From contig NC_054081.1 of assembly GCF_017562075.2 (NCBI RefSeq), positions 3,528,739 to 3,592,738 of the forward strand: 64,000 bases of DNA, read 5' to 3'. Both the position numbers and the translations under genes were made by a program. Source of the DNA: Anopheles merus. Taxonomy: Eukaryota; Arthropoda; Insecta; Diptera; Culicidae. The notes under the pieces were generated by a model. It was not told the origin of the DNA. It saw only the letters and a program-made list of their open reading frames with translations, and did no database searches. Shown here in pieces: positions 33,506 through 42,999 of this stretch (position 1 is its first letter; the number at the start of each line of letters is the position of its first letter).

Positions 33506-36500
33506 TCACTTCAATGATGTAGCGCTACATTTCTGTCCAGATTTCTTGTTTAATATTTTTGATTGTCTATCCACTACCATTCCCACAGTGACAGTGACAG
33601 TCCGGGGAGGGCACAAGCACACAAAAAAGAAGAGGATAAAAAAAAAGGATTGCAATGACTCTAAATGAGACAGTGCCGTGGATGGCGCTGTTGTGTGCGG
33701 CACAAGTTTCGAGCTCAACTTTTATGATCCCGTTACGCGGGGGCAAGCGAGCAGCATCGCGAGGTATAAAGAAGCGGATTTTATGGCGCTCCCTGCTCGA
33801 GGCCGTGCTCTCCGCGTGAACTTGGGAGGCAGGCGGCGTGTAGGCAGTTTCATTAAGTTGTACTTGCAGAAATTAATCCGAGCAATCTTGCCGCTTTTTT
33901 TTTGTTCGTCTTCTCTGCAGTGAATGTGCAATATCCGGTTTCGCTTGCCTTGGTCGGTGGCTGTCTGTGTATCTGGGTGTGTGTGTGTTTGCGGGCTTTT
34001 CTGTTCGTACCAAGGGATTTGCCTGCTGTGCGGTGTGTGCGCGGAGCGAGCGGAAGTAATACCATCGAGGCACATATTTTATTTCAACCTATTGCTTGCC
34101 GTACGCTAATCCGCTAACCAAACAGGGCCAACCGACAGCGTGCTTTTTATTCTCTCTTCTACTCCACCCCTTCCCCCCCACCACCGAGCCATACTGGCGG
34201 GAAGTTGCAGCAGTTCACTGCAGGCACTCCTGTTCGGTACTTAATAAATCAAATAGCACTGTTGGCGTTCCGGGAAAGGGGAAAACCCATGAGCTAGAGG
34301 GAACCAAAAAGGCAACAAAAAAACCACCACCACCCCCAAAATCCCCAATTGAGCTACAAAAATCACGGAAAGGTGTAAGTGCTTTCCGCTTCGCTACAAA
34401 TCGATGTAAGTAGCTATTCGTCAAACTTAAATCCCTCCTAGCTATTGCGCGCGCGTTCTCTCTCTCTCTTTCAGTGGCCCCGCTAATCCTCCCTCTGTGC
34501 GGTTGGTTTGCTTTAAAATGTGTCACTAATAGCCGAACACACACACACTTGACCGCCTAGTCCGACTGAGCGGCGAAGGAGCGAAGCAGCACCCGGAACG
34601 GAACACAACGGCGATGAAATATTGTCGGTGATTTCATTAAGCGGTTTTGATGATTTATGCCTCCTCGCGCGACATAGTCAAAGGGAGCAGCGAGGGAGCG
34701 GGGTGGGCAAGGGGCAGTAGTAGAGCGCGTGACAGGACATCAATTCGTCACCTTAAAAAAACCGGCCCAAGTTGCCGAACTCCAAATTGAACGCTGACAC
34801 GAACCGACGAGGGGTTTTCCCTGCCTTTTTTTGTTCGATTTTGCGCTTTCCTCCCCCGTTGTGTACCGCATTTTTGCACCCTCTCGAGCCACTTCACGGC
34901 AAAGGGCAGCCCTAAAAACGGAATTAATTTATTGTAAACTAAAGCGTACGGCCATAAAACCGCCGACTTGATGGTGGCAGGCGTGCGCCTCGGTGCGAAG
35001 CCAAAAGCTGGGGGCCGGAACTGCCGGAAGCAGGCCGTACTTTTGTAGCTGCCCTTTCCATCCTTCCCTGCGGGAGCTACGGGAAATAATTTGCATGAAA
35101 ATATTACCCCGTGCGCGTATGTGTGTTTCTGTGTGTGAACGGCGGGGGCGAAGAAAAGCGCGTCGAGCGTCGGCGTTGCTTTCCGCTGCTGTGCCTTCTT
35201 GGGTTCTTTTTGGTGTTTTTGTTGTTGCGGTTAGCTCTTACTGCCACCCTGAAAGGGAGGAAGAGAGAAGAGCCAGTGTTCTCATCTTACATCCCCCCCC
35301 CCCAACTAGGGCTGACTTTACTTGCCGACTTTATTTCCGCTTCCGGTGGCCGTGCGTGTCATATATGTCCTTTCCCGGCCATAAACGCACGCGCAAAGGG
35401 CAAAGGGAAGGAAACACTTAGCGTCACGCATAGAGTAGCTTCTTTCTCTCTCTTTCTCTCCTTCTCTTTATCTCTCTCTCTTCCTCTTCATTTCCCTTTG
35501 GTCAAGTGGGTGGATTGCATGCAGCCAACGTGTCGTTATAAATCTGTCAGTTATTATTTCATATTATTATCGTTATTACGCATAAAATAAGCTTTATGCT
35601 TTCAATATCGTCATCGATGGATGGGCCCTCCGCCCGTGTGCTGCGGGCGATGACTACCGGCGCCCGGGATCTGGTGCGGCACAGCCGGTCCGGGCACAGT
35701 GTTTCGATTTCGTGCTCGGATTGCTCTGCGCCATCACCATTGCGCAGCCTATTCCAGGTGTACGCTCGCCTACGTGGCGGGCAGCAAACAGGCGCGCTAT
35801 ATTTGTTTATGCTAAAAGCAAACATAAAAGTAATCATCCAATAAATTCCAGCGTGACACCATGAATGTGTGCAATCTCTCTCTGTTTCTCTCTCGCTTTG
35901 TTTTTCCCGTGCGCTTGCACGCTTCCGCTCTTCCGCGTGCACTTTGCCGGTGAGTCTTGCTGCCCTGGTGCGGTTCTGGTTTTTATTTATCCGCATTACC
36001 CCCCTCTGTACCTGTGGCGCTCGTATGTGTAACGATAGCTGTTGTTGTTGTTGTTTTTTAATACCATCCATAACAACCTGCACATCAGCGCTGAAGCTGG
36101 CGGCGGCCACAAGATTTGTGGTTTTATTTTCTGCCCCGTGTTTCAGCGCGAAGTTTCAAGATGTTCGACCCGGTTTCTGTTTTAGTTTCGTTCCCTTCTG
36201 TCCCGCTGCCCGGGAGAAAACTTTTCCCCGGGGGCGAAGAAAACTACCTGCGCGCTGGGAAGGAGGAGAAGAAAGAGGAGGAGCGGGGGGGGCGGAAAGG
36301 AGGTGTTTGAAAATCAACCTGAACCTGGGCATTGCGCAAAGTTCGCGCGCGCTCTTCAGCTCCTAAATCTCAACGATCAACCTCAAATGGGTAATTAAAT
36401 TGATCGAAAATCTTCAATTTATCTGCCGCTGGAAGTTTTGGACCGTGCCCCACGTCTCCGCGATGCTGCCCCGGCGCTCGCCCCTATTTGCTGCCGCACC

Positions 36501-36990
36501 TCTGTGCTGTGTTTTTTTTTTTTGTTGACCCCGGTGCTTGGAAAGTTTCCATTTCGCCATTCGTTAAGCGGAACAAGACGGCTGCACCGTCCATCAGGCG
36601 GGCTAAGTTTTCCACCTGCTCTCCCCCTGGCTCCCGCCGCCTGTCGGGGCGGTGCAGAAACGATGGAGGCTGCATTTGGAAGACGGTGCACGGCGGGATG
36701 CATTTGCTGGTGGGTTCGTTCTGGTTTGCTCTTGTTGTTCTTCTACATCAGCACAGTGGAAAGCGAGCGACATTTGGCGAGGGAAAAAACTGTTTATTGT
36801 ATATAATTATAATAATGAACATTAAAACTGGGGAAAGGGATTTCATTTATCTTTAGGTGCAGAGCGTTTATTAACAGTAAAACGTAGAAAAATAAATATT
36901 TTTCAGAGCTATAAAAGCGGTTGACAGTTTTGTTGAAACAAGTTGGAATTTCTTGGATTTTTTGGATTTTAAAAAATAAGTTAATACCTT
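33506..36990. other. Non-coding stretch
   Basis: Short CA, GT, CT and C runs (for example near 34445-34470 and 35291-35302). No gene, repeat family or motif site is recognised. Confidence 0.5.
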
Positions 36991-37099
36991 CAATAAACAA
37001 TATTCTCGCTCATCAAGGTTTCTCGCCTGTTGATGTGTCTGTTACCCCAGATTCCCCGGATGATTGAATTATAAATCATCACTTACTGAGTTTTTAAGG

Positions 37100-37117
37100 G
37101 CGCCTACATGTATGCAA
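37100..37117 (-). promoter_or_regulatory. Su(Hw)-like motif, 16 of 18
   Basis: Plus strand GCGCCTACATGTATGCAA; 77 bp from the next site in the same orientation. Confidence 0.6.
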
Positions 37118-37176
37118 ACGAAATTTTTATGGATAATCCGTAAAAGTACATTCTCCTGCTTGGCCAGCGTTACTAT

Positions 37177-37194
37177 GCGCCTGACGGTATGCAA
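37177..37194 (-). promoter_or_regulatory. Su(Hw)-like motif, 16 of 18, before a family 3 MITE
   Basis: Plus strand GCGCCTGACGGTATGCAA followed by AATGG, the same downstream bases as at 42060 and 42624. Confidence 0.62.
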
Positions 37195-37218
37195 AATGGT
37201 GAGATAATATGACTGCTG

Positions 37219-37558
37219 CCCTGCCATGCAATTGACAGCGATTTGCGAGGGCGTGCGAGGGCCATACACGCCATACAAGTTCACAGCCCCAGAGCCCTCG
37301 CATTAAAGAGCTTGCGAGCCTAGAAAGTTTTTTCGCCGCTAGTTTTAGCAGTTATAATTATAGCACCCCAAGAGCAGGTATGACATTGGAAATTATAGCT
37401 TCCAAAAAATCAAAAAAATTGGAAAAGTGATCTTTTCGACTAATAACACAGCAAAAAAAAAATAATTTGTGAATAAATATTATATATTTTTTTTTAATAT
37501 CTTAAGATTTCGAGCAGACGATACCACTTGCAACCCTCGCAATGTTTGACGGGGCAGG
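37219..37558. mobile_element. MITE, family 3, copy A
   Basis: 340 bp. The left end holds GACAGCGATTTGCGAGGGCG. The right end in reverse complement reads CCTGCCCCGTCAAACATTGC, then GAGGG, giving imperfect inverted ends. It aligns along its length with 42161-42526 (CACGCCATACAAGTTCAC, CCCTCGCATTAAAGAGCTTG, AGTTATAATTATAGCACC). Non-coding. Confidence 0.7.
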
Positions 37559-37591
37559 AAATGATTACTTCGTTATTCACAAATTATCATA

Positions 37592-37609
37592 TTGCATACT
37601 TTTAGGCAC
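37592..37609 (+). promoter_or_regulatory. Su(Hw)-like motif, 16 of 18, between two MITEs
   Basis: TTGCATACTTTTAGGCAC; the TGCATACTTTT core is the form I recall for fly Su(Hw). It lies 15 bp before the family 2 MITE. Confidence 0.65.
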
Positions 37610-37623
37610 AACATAGGCCACAA

Positions 37624-38096
37624 CCCAAGTGACATTTGCTCGATAATGTTTTTTTCCATTTCTGCTCGATTAGTACTCGATACGCCTGAAATTGTGGAAT
37701 TGTTTGTGATCAAGTGTGTTGAAAGCGCTAAGTTTTAGCGTGTTCGTAAATTAGACTTTCTTATATCGATGGACGATGCCGTCGAGCTCATTCAAATTCG
37801 TATGTTTGATTTTTCATGAAAAACAAAATCGAATTTTGTGTGACGTTATTTTATCGATTTTTTAAAAATCGATATTATTTAAGTATAAAATAGCTACATG
37901 ACCCACTATAACGGTAGGAAACATAATTTCCGATCAAATTGGGAAAAAAGCAAAGAAAAAGTCGTATCACAGTTAATTTTATAGGACTTTTTCTGAATTC
38001 CTTTAAACTGGTGCAGTTTAAGGGAAGTTTAAGGCTCCAGTTTAAGGGAATTTGCTCGAATTCCCGGTTATTCGTGCTCGAAAATGTCAATTGGGA
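37624..38096. mobile_element. MITE, family 2, long copy B
   Basis: 473 bp, ends as in the 33060 copy (CCCAAGTGACATTTGCTCGA, and AAAATGTCAATTGGGA at the right). It is bracketed on both sides by Su(Hw)-like motifs at 37592 and 38112. Confidence 0.75.
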
Positions 38097-38111
38097 AGTC
38101 ACGCTGGCTAA

Positions 38112-38129
38112 GCGCCTAAAGGTATGCAG
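38112..38129 (-). promoter_or_regulatory. Su(Hw)-like motif, 17 of 18
   Basis: Plus strand GCGCCTAAAGGTATGCAG, 16 bp after the right end of the family 2 MITE. Confidence 0.66.
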
Positions 38130-38149
38130 CATGCAGTTTTGTACGACAT

Positions 38150-39860
38150 ATCGCACGTTTTGAATAAAACAATATTTGAATACTTGAAGAAAAATGCTAA
38201 AAATAAACACTTCATGCCAGGCAATCGAACCGAAAAGTGACAGAAAGTGCAATAAATAAACATTTGAAGCTTCGCAAGCCCACAAGCGCAAACCAGGTGG
38301 CGACACTTCGCTCTGCACCCCAGCAACCATTTTTGTCCCAATTATGCCCTATAAAATCATTAATGTGTTCCATCCTAGCCGCCATCGAAGCCAGTAGCCC
38401 GCTGTCGAGTTGGAATTTGAATTTTCGACGTTCCACTTCGGCACTGCACTCGTGTGTGCCTGTGTATGAATGAACTTTTTGTTTTTTTGGGAGGATTATT
38501 TGCCTTCTACCGCGTCTGCCATCTCCGCCCCCAGTGCTGGGTCGCTGGTTTGCGAGCGTGGCTACGGTTTGGTTTTGCTACGGTAGCCGTGCCAGGTTGC
38601 GCTTGTTTTTTGGCCACATTTTTGCCCACCCCCGGCTGGCTGGCGGTGTTCGTTTTGTTTCACAAACCCGATGCGTTTTTTGTTTGTTGCTGCTGTTTTT
38701 TGAAAAACTGTGCGGTACATTTGCACAATTTTTATGCGCTACTGGTGGGTAAAATGCGACCAATGCTGGAGAGCGAGTTTTGTTTGAATTAAATAGAAAA
38801 AAACACACACACACAAACTCACTCGCGAAATGCAACATGAAATGAATGTGGCTGTGCGGTTTTTATTTGATTTTTTTTTCTTCTGCAATGGCTGGGTTGT
38901 CGAGAAAGCGCAAAAAACCCCCCTCATCCGTCATAGCAACCGATCGGGGTAGGGTTTGCCAGCACGCGCTGGTATTGGTGTGTGTGTGTGTGTTCTGATT
39001 GGAAAGCAGCCGCTTCACATACGCACAGCGCACAGTGCCCGGAAGTTGAACTTTTCCCATTACTACAAACTTTCCCACACTGGGCCCGGGCCAGTCCCAG
39101 TCGCCCGGGGGCAGGGGCACTGCATTACCACCTAAAGTAAGCATCATTAGTCTTCTTCGCTAAACTGTGCAGTGGGGCAAGAGGAGACGGCCGGACAGAG
39201 TTTGGTAGCAAATCCGCACCACTAATGATAATGATGACCATCGTCACCGGGCACAATCCTCTTACCGTTGCCACAACGCTGGCACCGAAATCGAACAAAC
39301 GCTCTGTCCACCCTTATCAACCGGTTTGGTGGCGGGGGGAAGCGACGGCTCTCCTTTGTTTGGCCTGTGCGGTGTGTGGTGGAGAGGGATCGGGAAGGGA
39401 CCAACACATGTAGCAATCAAAGGGGCGGTAAAAAAGAAATACGAGAACGAGTGCGACATCGATCGAAATTATGAGCTTTCCTGGGTGGGGGAGGGCGAAA
39501 GTGCCGATATCCGAGGTTTCCCCAGCGGACCGATCGGGAATACTTTTCCTTTTCTGGCTCTGGTGGTGTGTGTTATGTGTGTCTGTGCGGCAGTAGCAGC
39601 TGTTTGATGGGGGTGGGAGCTGTTTACAGTTCCACCTTGCGGAAGGTATTTCACTTTTCACCAGCCCGAAACGGACATTAATCTTTATTTCTTAGCCAGC
39701 GCGTGATGCTGCACGGAGCAAGGGAACGGTGTGGGAAGCTTGTTGGAGTTTGTGTTTGACAGGCTATTCCGTATTTTGGGCGAACGATTTATCCATTCGA
39801 AATGGTTGTCCTGCGGGCGGTACTTTTGCTGTCGGTTTAGCAGGAGTGTGTGTTTTTTTA
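38150..39860. other. Non-coding stretch
   Basis: Short CA and GT runs only (near 38801 and 38980). A broken motif-like CACCTAAAGTAAGCAT sits near 39130. No gene is supported. Confidence 0.5.
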
Positions 39861-39866
39861 GCGTGG

Positions 39867-39884
39867 GCGCCTAGATGAATGCAA
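39867..39884 (-). promoter_or_regulatory. Su(Hw)-like motif, 15 of 18
   Basis: Plus strand GCGCCTAGATGAATGCAA. Confidence 0.52.
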
Positions 39885-40036
39885 TCAGTGCTGTGTCATC
39901 GATCGCCCGGTGAGTGAGGAGAGTGTGTCCGGCAAGCGTTCCCTTTACAAGCGTCAGACGCTTAAGGAAAAGGTTAAACAGCTATCAAACCCCTGGCTGT
40001 AGAATAAAATGTAAATTGTGAAGTTTGCATCAAGTA

Positions 40037-40054
40037 ACGCCTAAAAGTATGCAT
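40037..40054 (-). promoter_or_regulatory. Su(Hw)-like motif, 15 of 18
   Basis: Plus strand ACGCCTAAAAGTATGCAT; an exact fit to the ATGCATACTTTTAGGC form. Confidence 0.62.
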
Positions 40055-40118
40055 TTGTTTTTAATAAATTATGATTCAAGAATTGACCTAATTTCAAGCA
40101 CCTAATGAGTACATTAGA

Positions 40119-40136
40119 TTGCATACCTTCCATACT
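40119..40136 (+). promoter_or_regulatory. Su(Hw)-like core half-site
   Basis: TTGCATACCTT is exact but the GGCGC arm is absent. Possibly decayed. Confidence 0.35.
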
Positions 40137-40157
40137 GCAACCAAGTCGAGCGTTGAG

Positions 40158-40175
40158 GCGCCTAAAAGTATACTA
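40158..40175 (-). promoter_or_regulatory. Su(Hw)-like motif, 15 of 18
   Basis: Plus strand GCGCCTAAAAGTATACTA; the GCGCC arm is exact and the core is partly changed. Confidence 0.45.
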
Positions 40176-40217
40176 ATGCAGCGTATGCAAGATTCGCGCA
40201 TGAACGGTACACTAGAA

Positions 40218-40235
40218 ATGCCTACTTTCAGGCTC
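40218..40235 (+). promoter_or_regulatory. Su(Hw)-like motif, 13 of 18, GCCTAC variant
   Basis: ATGCCTACTTTCAGGCTC. The A-to-C change in GCATAC recurs at 48552, 62345 and 62382, so it may be a real sub-class. Confidence 0.4.
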
Positions 40236-40299
40236 TAGCGTCTGCTCGATAGACGCGCATAGTAAATAATAGCTGTGTAGCGCATTAGCGACGCATCGC

Positions 40300-42050
40300 G
40301 AGCCCAAAGCAGGCTACTTCCGCTTCAAGTGTTAATAAATCACACTCGAAATGTTTTCCGCTGTGACACATTTCACTACAACATTTCCTCAAACTGCTGC
40401 TTCAAGTGAAATTTGGCTGAAATGTGTGGCAAAAGGACTTTTTTGTTGTTGTTGTGTAAATCATCTTATCGTTTCGTTCGGCACATCAGCACAAATGCCG
40501 CAATTTGCTACTAACACGCTATAAAGGCGTAATGCTGCCGGTGAGCTTTGTGTGCCCCAGGAGTGAGCAGAAAAAAAGCGAAAGCGAAATCCAACCGACG
40601 GCCGAAAAACGGAAACGGTGCGGCAAAGGAGAAACAGCAACAAAGCCCAGCTTAGGAGGTGTCCATTTTGGAAAACCTTCGCCACGGAAAAGGTAGGAAA
40701 ATCGCAATCGCTTACCCATTGCCCCGAACAGCCGTGCCCTTTCCCATTCGCTGCCTGCCGGCGTGTGGTGGATTAGTTTATTTTCATTTTGTGAGTTTGT
40801 GTGTGTGTGTGTATTACTTCTTCATGGCCTTCAAAAGCCAACGTAAAAACGGAAGCGCCTTCCCGGACTGTCCACGACCGGGGTTTTTTTTTTTCTTGGC
40901 GCAAGCATATTTTGCCGGCTGCCGCAACAACTCCCTTGGGCTGGCTGGCTCGCACACCGATACTCACCCCGGGGCCCGGTCAATCAATATCAACGGGAAT
41001 TATACTTTGCCACTCGTTTGCTCGGTGGAGTTGGAGCAAGCAGTTGGCAAGGATGACTCGGCCCGTTTTTTGCTGTTTGTGGGGTGTGTTTGGTGCGTGC
41101 TTCCCTCCTGGAGTGATTTTTTCCTGTCTGTTTGGAGTTTCGATCTTTCACCAGAAACGTCCTGACTATTCGTTTTTTAGCTGCTACTTGGGCTCGGGCT
41201 ACCCACCTTATGTTACTGCAGGGTATTGCCTTTCCATGGACACACTTTTTCTCCGGAGGCTCCGAGGCTCGCGCAGCTTTCTAAGCTCCCATTTTAAGAC
41301 TCTTAACCGTAACGAATCGGACCCAGAGCTCCCTGGGCGAGCCGGTGGCGTCCACCAGTGACCGTTTGGCGGGCGCTCGCACTCATTAATAATTCAGATG
41401 GGCGGCAAAAGGTGACAACCGAACCGTAGATTATGTTGGCTGCGCCCATGGCCGACCGCAAGCACCGCGGTGGAAGCGGAAACGGGGTTTTTGTATCAAA
41501 TATTTAAGTCCCCTCGATTCGGTGCAATTGCGTACCCGCAGCCGCGCCACTGTGCGTGCCTCGGCACACGAGAAGAATTCATTAGTAGTGGTGCGCGAAG
41601 GGATTTAACGAGCTGTGTACTTTTACTTCCTGAGCGGTTTTTTGTTGTTGTTGCTACTGTGTGTCTTGCCCCCGTTACCACTCGTTTGCCTTTACGGTGG
41701 AGAGGGGTGTTGTGGGAGGACTGTAATTAAAAGTAGGGGAAGCTATTGCAGGTGAGCCCGGGTGGCATCGAGAACCTTCAATTGTGTTGCTCCTTTTTTT
41801 CGAGGCAAAAAGTGATTGAAGAAGATTCTCAACTTCGAAACCATTTTTAATGTTTGTTAGGGTTTTTCTTTTTTTTACCTATCGTGGGCCTGTTTTGTGA
41901 AATTTGTTGATTTATAATGATGAATATTTCCAGATAGGCTAAATCTGGCCAACAGGATCATTTGAAAGAAAAAATGTCGAAAGAAAATGGATCCAAGTCA
42001 AAATTCAAACGTGCAGTACACATTTGCCTTGGATTTCAAATTTTCAAATT
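40300..42050. other. Non-coding stretch
   Basis: GT run near 40798-40812, short T runs. No gene is supported. Confidence 0.5.
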
Positions 42051-42059
42051 GCTATGGTA

Positions 42060-42077
42060 GTGCCTAAAGGTATGCAA
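42060..42077 (-). promoter_or_regulatory. Su(Hw)-like motif, 17 of 18
   Basis: Plus strand GTGCCTAAAGGTATGCAA. About 70 bp of flank (GTGAAAGACAACTTTTG, then TCAGATCTTG) is shared with the site at 42624. Confidence 0.66.
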
Positions 42078-42160
42078 AATGGGAGTTCGAAACATTTTAC
42101 GGACTTTTTGTGAAAGACAACTTTTGATTGATCATAAGCTGATCAGATCTTGCAGACAAT

Positions 42161-42526
42161 CCCGCCATGCAATTGACAGCGATTTGCGAGGGCGCGCGAG
42201 GGCTCGCACGCCATACAAGTTCACTGCCCCAGAGCCCTCGCATTAAAGAGCTTGCGAGCCTTGGCAGTTTTTTCGTCCCTAGTTTTAGCTGTTATAATTA
42301 TAGCACCACGAGATCAGGTGTAACAGTGCAAATTTTAGCACACTAAATACCTAAATTCAGACATTTTATACATAAAAAATCCACAAAAATAGAAACAGTA
42401 ATCTTTTAGACGCATGACACTGGAAAACATAATTTATGAATAAAATATAAATATTATTTAAAATAGCTTAAGATTTAAGGCAGGCGCTGCTACTACTCGC
42501 AACCATCGCAATGTTTGACGGGATAG
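42161..42526. mobile_element. MITE, family 3, copy B
   Basis: 366 bp, aligns end to end with 37219-37558. Left end CCCGCCATGCAATTGACAGC, right end ATCGCAATGTTTGACGGGAT. Motif sites lie on both sides (42060 and 42541), as for the other copy (37177 and 37592). Confidence 0.7.
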
Positions 42527-42540
42527 CTGACCTTCAATTC

Positions 42541-42558
42541 ACGCCTGAATGTATACAA
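42541..42558 (-). promoter_or_regulatory. Su(Hw)-like motif, 14 of 18
   Basis: Plus strand ACGCCTGAATGTATACAA; first site in unit 1. Confidence 0.5.
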
Positions 42559-42588
42559 CATGGTAGTTTATAAGATTTAGTAATATCA

Positions 42589-42606
42589 ACGCCAAAATGT
42601 ATGCAA
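42589..42606 (-). promoter_or_regulatory. Su(Hw)-like motif, 15 of 18
   Basis: Plus strand ACGCCAAAATGTATGCAA; the core is exact. Confidence 0.52.
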
Positions 42607-42623
42607 TGCTTACAATGCAATTA

Positions 42624-42641
42624 GCGCGTAAAGGTATGCAA
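42624..42641 (-). promoter_or_regulatory. Su(Hw)-like motif, 17 of 18
   Basis: Plus strand GCGCGTAAAGGTATGCAA, followed by AATGGCAG as at 42060 (AATGGGAG). Confidence 0.64.
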
Positions 42642-42738
42642 AATGGCAGTTAGATACTTTTTTCCAATTGTTTGTGAAAGACAACTTTTGGTTGATGATA
42701 AGCCAATCAGATCTTGTACAATACCTGACCTTCAATTT

Positions 42739-42756
42739 ACGCCTGAATGTATGCAA
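42739..42756 (-). promoter_or_regulatory. Su(Hw)-like motif, 15 of 18
   Basis: Plus strand ACGCCTGAATGTATGCAA; unit 2 copy of the 42541 site with the core intact. Confidence 0.56.
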
Positions 42757-42786
42757 TACGGTAGTTTTTATAATTTAGTTATGTTA

Positions 42787-42804
42787 ACGCCAAAATGTAT
42801 GCAA
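42787..42804 (-). promoter_or_regulatory. Su(Hw)-like motif, 15 of 18
   Basis: Plus strand ACGCCAAAATGTATGCAA; unit 2 copy, identical to 42589. Confidence 0.52.
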
Positions 42805-42880
42805 TGCTTACAATGCGATTTCATATTTATGGACTAATGAATGCCATAAGCAGATCAAGCAGTTGGACGGTTTTGTGAAA

Positions 42881-42896
42881 CGCCTAAGATATGCAA
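42881..42896 (-). promoter_or_regulatory. Su(Hw)-like motif with a 1-bp deletion
   Basis: Plus strand CGCCTAAGATATGCAA; the spacing between the two arms is one base short. Confidence 0.35.
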
Positions 42897-42999
42897 TTAA
42901 ATAAAAAATCATTGTTCGTGATCGGCCCTACGTTGTGATATTTTATGTTAAAGTGCAGTGAAAATTTCTCAGGGTTTAACGGTGACCGTTTGGCGTACG

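Larger units (their letters stand above)
42528..42830. repeat. 198-bp tandem duplication carrying five Su(Hw)-like motifs
   Basis: Motifs at 42541 and 42589 recur at 42739 and 42787, both exactly 198 bp away, with shared flanks (CTGACCTTCAATT, ACAATGC). The second unit is incomplete. A fifth motif, at 42624, sits between the pairs. Confidence 0.8.
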
